A stretch of 64,000 nucleotides of DNA from Nocardioides sp. Iso805N (GTDB taxonomy: Bacteria; Actinomycetota; Actinomycetes; Propionibacteriales; Nocardioidaceae). The position numbers and the translations under genes were made by a program. The stretch is from positions 110,237-174,236 of the forward strand of contig NZ_KB822575.1 of NCBI RefSeq assembly GCF_000364605.1, written 5' to 3'. The notes under the pieces are model-generated. The model was given only the letters and a program-made list of their open reading frames with translations. It made no database searches and was not told where the DNA came from. This document shows positions 8,919 through 17,739 of this stretch, piece after piece. How positions within the stretch are numbered: position 1 is the first letter of the stretch; each line of letters starts with the position of its first letter.

Positions 8919-9216
8919 TGCTTATTTCCAGATAGACCGCAACTGCGTTGCTCAGGCGCTGCCGTCAGCCCTGGTAGCGGGTCCGGGCCGGCGCTGCCGT
9001 GAGCCAGGTAGCGGATGCGGCCCGGCGTGGACGGGCGCGTGGCGCCCGCAGAGGCGCTGCCGGACGACGCGCCGGCGAGGAACGAGCCGCGCGCGGCGGT
9101 AGGCCTGCCTCCAGGACGTCACGCGCCCATCCACGGCGGGGCGCCCATCCACCCCAGGGCGTCCACCCACCCCAGGGCGCCCACCCACGCCCCCGCCGCG
9201 CTCACCGCACAGAGCG
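8919..9216. other. Gene-poor gap with two short repeat sets
   Basis: Together with the terminator this is a gap of about 350 bp without a credible gene. It contains two direct copies of a 34-35-bp unit (8956-8990 and 8991-9024) and, at 9123-9194, four tandem copies of an 18-bp GC-rich unit (GCGCCCATCCACCCCAGG type). An open frame crosses it on the minus strand but is only Gly/Arg/Pro-rich repeat translation. Confidence 0.6.
9123..9194. repeat. 18-bp tandem repeat, four copies
   Basis: Copies at 9123-9140, 9141-9158, 9159-9176 and 9177-9194. The middle two are the most alike; the outer two have diverged ends. The period is a multiple of three, so it could have come from coding sequence, but no intact gene uses it now. 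Confidence 0.75.
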
Positions 9217-10920
9217 CTACCGCGTCCGATCGACCCGCCGCTCATCCCACACCGGCTCGGGCGACTCATAGACCCCACCGTCAGCGCCGTACACGACGAA
9301 CCGGTCGAACCCTCGGGCGAACCAGCGATCGTGCGTGACGGCCAGCACCGTCCCCTCGAACGACTGCAGACCTGCCTCCAGCGCCTCTGCGGACTGCACG
9401 TCGAGATTGTCGGTCGGCTCGTCGAGCAGCAACAGCGTGGCTCCCGACAGCTCCAGCAGCAGGATCTGGAAGCGCGCCTGCTGCCCGCCGGAGAGCGAGT
9501 CGAAGGTCTGCTCGGCGGCATGGGCCAGCTCGTAGCGGTCCAGCACCCGGCTGGCGGCCTCGCGGCCCATGCCGGCGCGTCCGCTGCCATCGGTACGGCC
9601 GTCGCCGCGATGCAGGATGTCGAGCAGGGTCCGGCCGGCCAGCTCCGGGTGGGCATGGGTCTGCACGAACCAGCCTGGCCGCACTCGCGCGCCCAACCGG
9701 GCGATCCCGCGGTGCGCGACCGGCTCGATGTGGACCTCGCCGACCGGCTCGTGCTCGCGATCGGGCCGCGTCCCGCCAGCAGCCAGCAGCCGGAGGAAGT
9801 GGGACTTCCCCGACCCGTTGGAGCCGAGTACGGCGACGCGCTCGCCGTACCAGACCTCGAGGTCGAAGGGACGCATCAGGCCGGTGAGCTCGAGGTCCTC
9901 GCACACCACCGCCCGCTTGCCGGTCCTGCCTCCGGCCAGTCGCATCACCACGTGCTGCTCGCGCGGCTGCTCGGTCGGCGGCCCGGCCTCCTCGAACTTG
10001 CGGAGCCGGGTCTGCGCTGCGCGGTACTGGCTCGACATCCCGTCGTTGTACTCGGCCTTGATCTTGAGCCTCAGCACCAGCGCCTTGATCTTGGCGTGCT
10101 CCTCGTCCCAGCGGCGCCGCAGCTCCTCGAAGCGGGCGAAGCGGTCCGTGCGCGCCTCGTGGTAGGACGTGAAGCCGCCGGGGTGGGTCCAGACGCTGTT
10201 GCCGACACCGTGGCCGCCGCTGGCAAGCTCGACGGTGACGACGCGGGTGGCGGTGTTGGCGAGCAGCTCGCGGTCATGGCTGACGTAGAGGATCGTCTTC
10301 TCCGACTCGCGGATGCGCTGCTCGAGCCAGACCTTCCCGGGCACGTCGAGGTAGTTGTCCGGCTCGTCGAGCAGCAGCACCTGGTCGGGCCCGCGCAGGA
10401 GGTACTCGAGCACCAGCCGCTTCTGCTCCCCGCCCGAGAGGGTGTCCAGCGAGCGGTGCCGCGCGCGGTCGTAGGGCACGCCGAGACCGGCCGTGGTGCA
10501 GACGTCCCAGGTGACCTCGAGGTCGTAGCCGCCGGCATCGGCGTACTCGGCCAGGGCGGTGGCGTAGCGCAGCTGGGTCGGCTCGTCGTCGACGTCCATC
10601 ATCGCCACCTCGCAGGCGTCGACCTCCGCGGCGGCAGCCCGGACCCGCGGGGGCGCGACCGAGAGCAGCAGCTCGCCGACGGTGGTCGATCCCCGGCCGA
10701 CCTGCTGGCGCATCACGCCCAGTCCGCCGGATCGGGTGAGGGTGCCGGCGTGTGGCGCGAGCTCGCCGGTCACCAGTCGCAGCAGCGTGGTCTTGCCAGC
10801 ACCGTTGGCGCCGACGAGCGCGACCTTCGCCCCGTCGCCGACCCGGAACGAGACGTCGTCGAGCAGCACCCGCCCGTCCGGCAGCTCGTAGCGCACCCCA
10901 GCGACGTCGACATGACCCAC
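9217..10920 (-). CDS. ABC-F family ATPase (ribosome-associated type)
   Basis: About 567 residues from the GTG at 10920; a GTG at 10944 is an alternative start. Two ABC domains in one chain and no membrane segment. Domain 1 has Walker A GANGAGKTT and signature LSGGEQKR; domain 2 has GSNGSGKSH and LSGGQQARF, with LLLDEP in both Walker B/D-loop regions. A charged helical linker lies between the domains. ABC-F proteins act on stalled or antibiotic-bound ribosomes. The first start sits directly before the ABC fold, which is why it was preferred; no good Shine-Dalgarno is visible for either. It diverges from the FAD oxidoreductase. Confidence 0.88.
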   Translation of the reverse strand: MGHVDVAGVRYELPDGRVLLDDVSFRVGDGAKVALVGANGAGKTTLLRLVTGELAPHAGTLTRSGGLGVMRQQVGRGSTTVGELLLSVAPPRVRAAAAEVDACEVAMMDVDDEPTQLRYATALAEYADAGGYDLEVTWDVCTTAGLGVPYDRARHRSLDTLSGGEQKRLVLEYLLRGPDQVLLLDEPDNYLDVPGKVWLEQRIRESEKTILYVSHDRELLANTATRVVTVELASGGHGVGNSVWTHPGGFTSYHEARTDRFARFEELRRRWDEEHAKIKALVLRLKIKAEYNDGMSSQYRAAQTRLRKFEEAGPPTEQPREQHVVMRLAGGRTGKRAVVCEDLELTGLMRPFDLEVWYGERVAVLGSNGSGKSHFLRLLAAGGTRPDREHEPVGEVHIEPVAHRGIARLGARVRPGWFVQTHAHPELAGRTLLDILHRGDGRTDGSGRAGMGREAASRVLDRYELAHAAEQTFDSLSGGQQARFQILLLELSGATLLLLDEPTDNLDVQSAEALEAGLQSFEGTVLAVTHDRWFARGFDRFVVYGADGGVYESPEPVWDERRVDRTR

Positions 10921-10983
10921 AGTGACGATTCTGCTGCAACACACTCGTGTCGGGCATCTGCTTTACCCGGGTACCGTCGCCCC

Positions 10984-12354
10984 ATGGACGCAGACGTGGT
11001 GGTGATCGGTACCGGTCCCGGTGGCGAGTCCCTGGCCAACAAGGCAGCCCAGGCAGGGCTGAAGGTGGTGGCGATCGAGAAACACCTGGTCGGGGGCGAG
11101 TGTCCCTACTACGGCTGCATCCCCTCGAAGATGATGCTGCGTGCCGCCGACGCGCTGGCGGAGGCACACCGCGCCGGACAGCTCGCCGGCGACGTGACGA
11201 TCACGCCGTCGTGGGCGCCGGTGGCGAAGCGGATCGCCGAAGAGGCGACCGACCACTGGAACGACGAGGCAGCCGTACGCCGGCTGCAGGACTCCGGTGC
11301 CACGGTGCTGCGCGGCACCGGCCGGCTGGACGGCTCGCGTCACGTCGTCGTCACCCCGAGCGACGGCTCAGCCGAGATCGAGATCGACGCCCGCATCGGC
11401 GTGGTGCTCAACCCCGGCACCCGGCCGGCCGCTCCCCCGATCGCCGGCCTGGAGGGCACGCCCTACTGGACCAACCGGGAGGCCCTGCAGACCACCGAGG
11501 TCCCGGCGGAGCTGATCGTGATCGGCGGCGGCCCGATCGGCTGCGAGCTGACCCAGGTCTTCGCCCGCTTCGGCAGCCGGGTCACGCTCGTCCAACACGG
11601 TCCGCGGCTGCTGCCCGGCGACGAGCCGGACGCGAGCGCCCTGCTGGAGAAGGTGCTGGTCGAGGAGGGCGTGCGGGTGCTGACCGGTGCGGAGCCCGCC
11701 GAGGTTCAGTACGCCGAGGGTCGCTTCACCCTGCGCCTCGGCGACGGCCAGCGGCTCGAGGCCGACCGCCTGCTGGTCGCCGCCGGCCGCATCCCCAACC
11801 TCGACAGCCTGGGCCTGGAGAGCGTGGGGCTCGACCCCAGGCGGATCGAGGTCGACGAGCGGATGCGCGCCGGGGGCGCCGACTCCGGGCTCTGGATCAT
11901 CGGCGACGTGACCGGCCACGGTGCCTTCACCCACGTCTCGATGTACCAGTCCGACATCGCGCTGCGCGACGTCCAGGGCACGGACGGGGCGCCGGCGTAC
12001 TACCACGCCGTACCGCACACGACGTTCACCGATCCCGAGGTCGGCGGTGTGGGGCTGACCGAGGAGGCCGCCCGCAAGCAGGGCCTGAACGTCCGGGTCG
12101 GGCAGGCCGACCTGGGTGCGTCCTCGCGCGGTTTCACCCACGGCCCCGGCGCGGCCGGCTTCATCAAGGTGGTCGAGGCGGACGGCGTGCTCGTCGGCGC
12201 CACGGCCGTCGGCCCGGCCGGCGGCGAGATCCTGGCCGCCCTGACCCTCGCCGTACACGCGCGGGTGCCGGTGGAGACGTTGCGGACGATGATCTACGCC
12301 TACCCGACGTTCCACCGCACCATCGAGAGCGCGCTGCAGGACCTCGACGGCTGA
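10984..12354 (+). CDS. FAD-dependent pyridine nucleotide-disulfide oxidoreductase
   Basis: 456 residues from the ATG at 10984. N-terminal FAD-binding GxGxxG (VIGTGPGGES), redox disulfide in GGECPYYGCIPSK with the family spacing of four residues between the cysteines, a second nucleotide-binding motif (VIGGGPIGCEL, about 180-190), FAD contact in IIGDVTG, and a C-terminal dimerisation domain ending YPTFHRT with the catalytic His. It belongs to the lipoamide dehydrogenase/mercuric reductase class. No HMA domain or mer genes are nearby, so the substrate is unknown. The frame is open for 550 codons upstream, but that is the antisense of the ABC-F gene. Confidence 0.88.
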   Translation: MDADVVVIGTGPGGESLANKAAQAGLKVVAIEKHLVGGECPYYGCIPSKMMLRAADALAEAHRAGQLAGDVTITPSWAPVAKRIAEEATDHWNDEAAVRRLQDSGATVLRGTGRLDGSRHVVVTPSDGSAEIEIDARIGVVLNPGTRPAAPPIAGLEGTPYWTNREALQTTEVPAELIVIGGGPIGCELTQVFARFGSRVTLVQHGPRLLPGDEPDASALLEKVLVEEGVRVLTGAEPAEVQYAEGRFTLRLGDGQRLEADRLLVAAGRIPNLDSLGLESVGLDPRRIEVDERMRAGGADSGLWIIGDVTGHGAFTHVSMYQSDIALRDVQGTDGAPAYYHAVPHTTFTDPEVGGVGLTEEAARKQGLNVRVGQADLGASSRGFTHGPGAAGFIKVVEADGVLVGATAVGPAGGEILAALTLAVHARVPVETLRTMIYAYPTFHRTIESALQDLDG

Positions 12355-12394
12355 CCCCGCCGGCTGACCCCGCTGACTGACCCCGCCGACTGAC
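12349..12394. repeat. 13-bp tandem repeat at the oxidoreductase stop
   Basis: Three and a half copies of GGCTGACCCCGCC (12349-12361, 12362-12374, 12375-12387, 12388-12394). Each unit contains TGA. Because 13 is not a multiple of three, successive copies put a stop in each reading frame. Confidence 0.8.
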
Positions 12395-12444
12395 AGCTCG
12401 TCGAAGGCATCGCCCCTTGACGCGCCGCGAAGCGCGGCCTAACG

Positions 12445-12462
12445 TACAACCAAATGGTTGTA
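12445..12462. promoter_or_regulatory. Operator palindrome over the ArsR start codon
   Basis: TACAACCA-AA-TGGTTGTA, a perfect 8+8-bp inverted repeat with a 2-bp centre. The regulator's ATG (12454-12456) lies inside it, so a bound dimer would block transcription start or early elongation. This placement and size fit autoregulation by the ArsR-type gene. Confidence 0.75.
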
Positions 12463-12804
12463 GATGATCGTGCTCTGAGCGACGACGAGGTGGACCGGAT
12501 CTTCCGGGCCCTCGCCGATGCGACCCGTCGCGACATCCTGCGCCGCACCCTCTCGGGTGAGGCGTCGGTGTCCCAGCTGGCCGCGGCGTACGACATGTCC
12601 TTCGCGGCCGTGCAGAAGCACGTCGCGGTCCTGGAGGGAGCCGGCCTGGTGACCAAGCACCCGCAGGGCCGCGAACGCGTCGTCCGCGGCAATCCCGAGA
12701 CGATCGAGCGGGCCAAGTCGCTGCTCGATCGCTACGAACAGATCTGGCGCGCCCGCATCGATCGGCTCGACGCGCTGCTCGCCGACACCACCGAAAGGCA
12801 GTGA
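12454..12804 (+). CDS. ArsR-family winged-helix repressor
   Basis: 116 residues. Helix-turn-helix region about 37-75 (VSQLAAAYDMSFAAVQKHVAVLEGAG read in parts), preceded by the typical FRALADATRRDILR helix. No Cys or His metal site is seen. ArsR proteins paired with SRPBCC partners normally repress their own operon and sense something other than metal. The start sits inside the palindrome at 12445-12462, leaving no room for a leader, so the transcript may be leaderless. The stop is 2 bp before the SRPBCC start codon, so the pair is co-translated. Confidence 0.9.
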   Translation: MVVDDRALSDDEVDRIFRALADATRRDILRRTLSGEASVSQLAAAYDMSFAAVQKHVAVLEGAGLVTKHPQGRERVVRGNPETIERAKSLLDRYEQIWRARIDRLDALLADTTERQ

Positions 12805-12806
12805 CC

Positions 12807-13778
12807 ATGCCCATCACCTCCGTGACCAAGGACCCGACCGCTCTGACCATGACCGTGGTCGCCGACTTCCCCGCTCCCGTGGAGCGGCTGTGGGACGCCT
12901 ACGTCGACCCTCGGCAGCTCGAGCGGTTCTGGGGTCCGCCGACCTACCCGGCACAGTTCACCCGGCACGACGCCGCCACCGGCGGGCTGTCCCACTACGC
13001 CATGACCGGTCCCGAGGGCGACGTCTCCCGCGGCTACTGGGAATGGCTGAGCGTGGAGACCCACCGCGGCTTCGAGGTCCTCGACGGCTTCGCGCTGGCG
13101 AGCGGCGAACCCAATCGCGAGATGCCCTCCATGCGGATGGCGTTCACCTTCGAGGCGACCGGGGAGGGCTCACGGGTGACGACCACCACCTACTTCAACA
13201 CCGCCGAGGAGCTCTCCCAGATGCTCGAGATGGGCATGGAGGAGGGCATGCGCGAGGCGATGGGCCAGATGGACGAGGTGCTGGCCGACCTGCGCACGTT
13301 CTCCACTGAGCTGCCGATCAGCACCCAGGTCCTCAGCGACACCCAGGTGCGGATCAGCCGGGTCATCCGCGGGTCGGTGGAGGCGGTCTGGCGCGCCCAC
13401 CACGAGCCGGCGCTGCTGCAGCGGTGGCTGCTCGGTCCCGACGGCTGGACGATGCCGGTGTGCGAGGTCGCCGCCAACGTCGGCGAGAGCTACCGCTACG
13501 AGTGGGAGAAGGGATCGGACCGGTTCGGGTTCGAGGGTGAGCTGCTGGAGGCTGCGGCGCCGTACCGCTCGGTCACCAGCGAGCGGATGATCGGGCTGGA
13601 TGCGCCAGGAACCACCAACGAGCTCACCCTGACCCCTGTCGAGGGTGGCACCCTGCTCTCCCTCGTGATCACCTATCCCGACGCTCAGGTCCGCGACACC
13701 GTGCTCGCCACCGGCATGACCACGGGCATGGAGACCAGCTACCAGCGGCTCGAGTCGCAGGTGCTGACCCCCGCCTGA
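12807..13778 (+). CDS. Double SRPBCC (AHSA1-like) domain protein
   Basis: 323 residues from the ATG at 12807, which has GAAAGG just upstream; a GTG at 12801 is possible. Two START/SRPBCC modules in tandem: about 8-165 (FPAPVERLWDAYVDPRQLERFWGP) and about 170-320 (IRGSVEAVWRAHHEPALLQRWLLGP). These folds bind hydrophobic ligands. Partner to the ArsR regulator; the ligand is unknown. The duplication within one chain is less common than single-domain forms beside ArsR genes. Confidence 0.88.
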   Translation: MPITSVTKDPTALTMTVVADFPAPVERLWDAYVDPRQLERFWGPPTYPAQFTRHDAATGGLSHYAMTGPEGDVSRGYWEWLSVETHRGFEVLDGFALASGEPNREMPSMRMAFTFEATGEGSRVTTTTYFNTAEELSQMLEMGMEEGMREAMGQMDEVLADLRTFSTELPISTQVLSDTQVRISRVIRGSVEAVWRAHHEPALLQRWLLGPDGWTMPVCEVAANVGESYRYEWEKGSDRFGFEGELLEAAAPYRSVTSERMIGLDAPGTTNELTLTPVEGGTLLSLVITYPDAQVRDTVLATGMTTGMETSYQRLESQVLTPA

Positions 13779-13788
13779 CGGACCGGAA

Positions 13789-13832
13789 CGTCCGCCGAGC
13801 CTGCCGAGGCGCCTCGACAGGCTCGGCGGACG
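13789..13832. repeat. Intergenic palindromic repeat, variant A
   Basis: Perfect 15-bp arms (13789-13803 and 13818-13832) around a 14-nt centre that is itself a palindrome (CGAGGCGCCTCG). It lies 11 bp after the SRPBCC stop and could serve as its terminator. The GAGCCTGCCGAG / CTCGACAGGCTC core is shared with the element after rpoA at 19225-19284. Confidence 0.75.
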
Positions 13833-13879
13833 TGTCCGAGACGCCGTGGGGCTGCCGAACTCGCTGGTAACGTCGCGGC

Positions 13880-14803
13880 ATGCCGCTGGATCCCGAGCTC
13901 GCCGTCCTCCTCGACTTCCTCGCCGCCGCCGAAGCCCCATCGATGTGGGAGCAGACGCCGGCCGAGGCACGCGCCGGGTTCCGGACGCTCGCGGTGGACC
14001 TGCGGGACCCGGCGCTGCTGCCCGAGATGGCGAAGGTCGAGGACACCACGATCCCCGGGCCGGCCGGGCAGATCCCGATCCGGATCTACCGCCCGCAGGC
14101 CGACGGCCCGTTGCCGACGGTGGCGTTCTTCCACGGCGGAGGCTGGGTGATCGGCGACCTCGACACCCATGACCTGACCTGCCGCACGCTGGCCGACGAG
14201 ACCTCCGCGGTGGTCGTCTCCGTCGACTACCGGCTGGCTCCCGAGCACCGCTTCCCGGCAGCCGTCGAGGACGCACTGGCGGCCGCGACCTGGATCGCCG
14301 AGCACCTCGATGAGCTCGGCGGCACCTCGGCCCTCGGTGTGGCGGGCGACTCCGCCGGCGGCAACCTGGCCGCCGTGGTCGCCCAGCAGCTGCGCGAGCG
14401 CGTCAGCGCCCAGCTGCTCCTCTACCCGGCCACCGACGTGCCCGGCGAGTACGCCTCGCGGACCGACAATGCCGAGGGCTTCTTCCTCGACCTGCGCACG
14501 ATGCTCTGGTTCATGGAGCAGTACGTCGCCCCCGACGCCGACCTGACCGACCCGCTGCTCTCGCCGCTGTACGGCGACCTCCAGGCCCTGGCCCCGGCCG
14601 TCGTGGTGGTGGCCGAGCTGGACCCGTTGCGCGACGAGGGCCTCGCGTACGCCGCTGCGCTCGAGGCCGCCGGCGTACCCGTGAGCGTGCGCCGTTTCGA
14701 GGGGTTGATCCACGGCTTCGTCGACATGGGCCGCCACTCCAAGGCGGCCCAGGCGGCGGTCTCGGAGACGTGCGAGCTGTTCCGCGCACTGCTCCATCCG
14801 TGA
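13880..14803 (+). CDS. Alpha/beta hydrolase of the hormone-sensitive lipase type (esterase)
   Basis: 307 residues. Oxyanion motif HGGG at 85-88, nucleophile Ser158 in GDSAGG, Asp248 in AELDPLRDEG and His278 in LIHGF make a full catalytic triad. The N-terminal cap (1-60) is helical. No signal peptide, so cytoplasmic. Members hydrolyse short-chain esters; the natural substrate is not evident. The P450 follows in the same direction after about 90 bp, so the two may share a transcript. Confidence 0.9.
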   Translation: MPLDPELAVLLDFLAAAEAPSMWEQTPAEARAGFRTLAVDLRDPALLPEMAKVEDTTIPGPAGQIPIRIYRPQADGPLPTVAFFHGGGWVIGDLDTHDLTCRTLADETSAVVVSVDYRLAPEHRFPAAVEDALAAATWIAEHLDELGGTSALGVAGDSAGGNLAAVVAQQLRERVSAQLLLYPATDVPGEYASRTDNAEGFFLDLRTMLWFMEQYVAPDADLTDPLLSPLYGDLQALAPAVVVVAELDPLRDEGLAYAAALEAAGVPVSVRRFEGLIHGFVDMGRHSKAAQAAVSETCELFRALLHP

Positions 14804-14890
14804 CCCTGAACCGACGCGATCGGCATCCCGGGGAAGGACACGGGGCGACCCGCATGGCAATTGTCAGGTTCGGCAGGCGAGACTAGTGCC

Positions 14891-16195
14891 ATGCTGTTGT
14901 CTTCGGTGAAGGATCGGGTGCGCAAGTTCGCCCTGCGGCGAGCGATGCGCAACAGGACCTCGGTGGTCCCCGACATCACCACCCTCCGCAAGGTGCCCGA
15001 GCACCTGACGTTCCCGCTGCGCCGTGACGGCGTCGACCCGGTGCCGGCACTCGCCGAGTCCCGCGCCGACGGGCCGGTGTCACTGCTGGGCAGCGTGCTC
15101 GGCCTCGACATCTTCCTGGTCACCGGCCACCAGGCCGCCAAGCAGGTGCTCGCGGACTCGCGTTCCTACAGCAACGACATGCGCCACCTGCTGGGCGACC
15201 GGCCGCGAACCGACGCCGAGCAGATCGGCGGACTGGGCATGACCGATCCGCCGGACCACACCCGGCTACGCGGCCTGCTGACGCCCGAGTTCACCATGCG
15301 TCGGTTGCAGCGGCTCCAGGAGCCGATCGAGCGCATCGTCGAGGAGGCACTCGACGCGATGGAGGCGAGCGGCCCGGTCGTCGACCTGGTGGACGCGTTC
15401 GGCTTCGAGATCCCCTTCCAGGTGATCTGCGAGCTGCTCGGGCTGCCCAGCGAGGTCCGCGAGGAGTTCCACCACCTGGGTGTGGCGCGCTTCGATGTCT
15501 CCGAGGGCGGCACAGGTGTGTTCGGCGCCGCCGCCGAGACCCGCACCTTCCTCATCGACGCCGTGCGCCAGCAGCGCCAGGACCCCGGCGACGGCCTGAT
15601 CGGCGAGATCATCCGGACCAAGGGCGAGGAGTTCAGCGACCTCGAGTTGGGCGGCCTGGCCGACGGCGCGTTCCTGGGCGGCTACGAGACCTCCGCGGCG
15701 ATGCTGTCGATGGGCACCTACGTGCTGCTGCAGCGTCCCGAGGTCTTCGAGCTGCTGCGCACCGGCGACAAGGAGCAGGTCGACGCAGTCATCGACGAGC
15801 TGCTGCGCTACCTGTGCCCCGTGCAGATCGCCTTCCCGCGCTTCGCGCGCGAGGACCATGACCTCTTCGGGCAGAAGGTCACCAAGGGCTCGGTCGTGAT
15901 CGTCTCGCTCGCGGGCGCCAACCGCGACCCGGAAGCGATGGCCAATCCCGAGCAGTTCGACCTGCGCAACACCAAGACCATGAACTTCGCCTTCGGCCAC
16001 GGCATGCACCGCTGCGTCGGCGCCGAGCTGGCCCGGATGGAGCTGCGCGCCGCGCTGACCGCGCTGGCCAAGCGCTTCCCCCACCTGGCGATGGCGACGG
16101 ACGACCCGGGCGAGCTCGGCTTCCGCAACCTCTCGATCGTCTACGGCCTCGACCGGCTGCCGGTGCGCCTGGACAGCACGCTCGAGCGCGTCTGA
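14891..16195 (+). CDS. Cytochrome P450
   Basis: 434 residues from the ATG at 14891. Heme-binding loop FAFGHGMHRCVG with Cys375 as iron ligand, K-helix ELLR at 303-306 and I-helix GGYETS (263-268), where the oxygen-binding Thr is followed by Ser and the usual AG is GG. A soluble bacterial class I type with no ferredoxin or reductase gene nearby. Substrate unknown. An in-frame ATG 10 codons upstream is less likely because it has no Shine-Dalgarno. Confidence 0.92.
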   Translation: MLLSSVKDRVRKFALRRAMRNRTSVVPDITTLRKVPEHLTFPLRRDGVDPVPALAESRADGPVSLLGSVLGLDIFLVTGHQAAKQVLADSRSYSNDMRHLLGDRPRTDAEQIGGLGMTDPPDHTRLRGLLTPEFTMRRLQRLQEPIERIVEEALDAMEASGPVVDLVDAFGFEIPFQVICELLGLPSEVREEFHHLGVARFDVSEGGTGVFGAAAETRTFLIDAVRQQRQDPGDGLIGEIIRTKGEEFSDLELGGLADGAFLGGYETSAAMLSMGTYVLLQRPEVFELLRTGDKEQVDAVIDELLRYLCPVQIAFPRFAREDHDLFGQKVTKGSVVIVSLAGANRDPEAMANPEQFDLRNTKTMNFAFGHGMHRCVGAELARMELRAALTALAKRFPHLAMATDDPGELGFRNLSIVYGLDRLPVRLDSTLERV

Positions 16196-16258
16196 GCCTG
16201 GCTGGATCAGCCGAACAGCACGCCTGGCGTCCGGCTTCAGCAGAGTGGCACCTGCAGG

Positions 16259-16861
16259 TCAGGTCCGCAGCGACTCCAGCACCCGGAAGCCCTTGGCCGA
16301 CGCCAGCCGCGTCGTGGGATAGCCCTGCTCGATCAGCCAGCGCTGCAGACTGTCGGCGCCCAGGTTCTTGCCGACCACCATCACGGCCCGCCCACCCGGG
16401 CGCACCCGGGGCAGCCAGGTCAGCAGCAGGTCGTGCAGCGCTTCCTTGCCGATCCGGATCGGCGGGTTGCTCCAGATCTCCTCGTACGTCGCCGACGGGT
16501 CGATCCCCGCTGGCGTCGCCGCACGGTAGCGGTCGGTGACCTGCAGCGCTACGGCGTTGTCGTTCGCCAGCATCACCGCCCGCTCGTTGACGTCGACTGC
16601 GGTGACGTCGGCACCCGGGACGAGGGCGGCGATGGCCAGGCCGATGACACCGTAGCCGCAGCCCAGGTCGAGGATGCGGCCGGCAGTGGGGGGCTCGGTC
16701 TCGCGGAAGAGGATCGCCGTACCGATGTCCAGGCGGCCCTTGGCGAAGACGCCCGATCCGCTCGTCAGGTGCAGGGTGGTGCCCCACACCTCCGCCTCGA
16801 CCGGGATCCGCTCGAACGCCACGCTCGGGTCCGCGGAGAAGTAGTGCTCGTCCTCAGTCAC
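16259..16861 (-). CDS. RsmC/RlmG-like SAM-dependent methyltransferase
   Basis: 200 residues, one class I Rossmann methyltransferase domain. SAM loop LDLGCGYGVIGL (about 64-75), acidic VDVNERA strand end, and catalytic-type NPPIR (about 131-135), matching the NPPF/H motif of N2-guanine rRNA methyltransferases. Only the catalytic half of E. coli RsmC is present, common in actinobacteria. The start overlaps the end of truA by 8 bp, so it is probably translated with it. Target base not proven. Confidence 0.85.
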   Translation of the reverse strand: MTEDEHYFSADPSVAFERIPVEAEVWGTTLHLTSGSGVFAKGRLDIGTAILFRETEPPTAGRILDLGCGYGVIGLAIAALVPGADVTAVDVNERAVMLANDNAVALQVTDRYRAATPAGIDPSATYEEIWSNPPIRIGKEALHDLLLTWLPRVRPGGRAVMVVGKNLGADSLQRWLIEQGYPTTRLASAKGFRVLESLRT

Positions 16862-17711
16862 GTCCCTGCACCTCGTGCTCCCCTCGTCGCGCTCTGGTCA
16901 CCAGCAGCCGGCCGGCCAGCTCGTCGTCGCTGGGGTAGCCGACCTCCTCCAGCGTCAGCCCGCGGGCCGAGGCGATGTGGATGTCGGAGGACCGCTCGGC
17001 GCGGGCCAGCATCTCGCCGGCCCAGGTCACGTCGCGACGGCCCTCCCCGATCGCGAGCAGACAGCCCACCAGCGCACGCACCATCGAGTGGCAGAACGCG
17101 TCGGCCAGCACCGTCATCGTGGCCGTCCCGCGCGCGTCTCGGGCCCACCCGAGCCGGTTGACCTGGCGGATGCTGGTCGCGCCCTCGCGCGCCTTGCAGA
17201 AGCTGGTGTAGTCGTTGAGCCCGAGCAGGTCTGCGGCCGCGAGGTTCATCGCCTCCAGGTCGAGCGGCCGCGGCCAGTGCAGCACATGGTTGCGGGTCAA
17301 CGGGTCGTACGCCGCGGGCGTGTCCGCGACGCGGTAGGCGTAGCGGCGCCAGAGCGCGGAGAACCGGGCGTCGAACGCCTCGGGCACCACCCTCGCGGCA
17401 TGCACCCGGACATCGGCGTCCAGGATGCCGTTGAGCTTGCGCACCAGCGCCTCCACCGGTGGCACCTGGGCGCGGCCCGCGCTGGCAACGAGCTCGGCCT
17501 CCTCGACGTCGAGGTGGATGACCTGTCCGCGGGCATGCACGCCGGTGTCGGTGCGGCCGGCGCAGGTGACCCAGACCTCCTCGCGGCGAAGCGACATCGC
17601 GAGCGCTCGCTGGACCTCGCCCTGCACGGTGCGTAGTCCGGGCTGGACGGCCCAGCCGTGGAAGTTGCTGCCGTCGTACGACAGGTCGATCCGGATGCGC
17701 ACGGGGAGCAT
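16854..17711 (-). CDS. truA: tRNA pseudouridine synthase A
   Basis: 285 residues from the ATG at 17711, with GGAGG directly before it; ATGs at 17741 and 17762 are alternatives but overlap the divergent DUF72 start. The catalytic Asp is Asp55 in AGRTDTGVHA. TruA modifies U38-40 in the anticodon stem of tRNAs. In many genomes truA follows rplQ in the alpha operon; here a DUF72 gene on the other strand separates them. Confidence 0.95.
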   Translation of the reverse strand: MLPVRIRIDLSYDGSNFHGWAVQPGLRTVQGEVQRALAMSLRREEVWVTCAGRTDTGVHARGQVIHLDVEEAELVASAGRAQVPPVEALVRKLNGILDADVRVHAARVVPEAFDARFSALWRRYAYRVADTPAAYDPLTRNHVLHWPRPLDLEAMNLAAADLLGLNDYTSFCKAREGATSIRQVNRLGWARDARGTATMTVLADAFCHSMVRALVGCLLAIGEGRRDVTWAGEMLARAERSSDIHIASARGLTLEEVGYPSDDELAGRLLVTRARRGEHEVQGRD

Positions 17712-17739
17712 CCTCCCATCCCGGGGTACCTCATCGCGC

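Noticed and set aside
8952..9656. Minus-strand frame covering the 18-bp repeats as a possible separate gene or frameshifted ABC-F tail.
   Set aside because: Most of it is out-of-frame ABC-F DNA, and the remainder is repeat translation. No intact domain.
9331..10983. 550-codon open frame in phase with and upstream of the FAD oxidoreductase.
   Set aside because: It is the antisense of the ABC-F gene, rich in Arg/Gly/His with no domain pattern. The true oxidoreductase starts at 10984.
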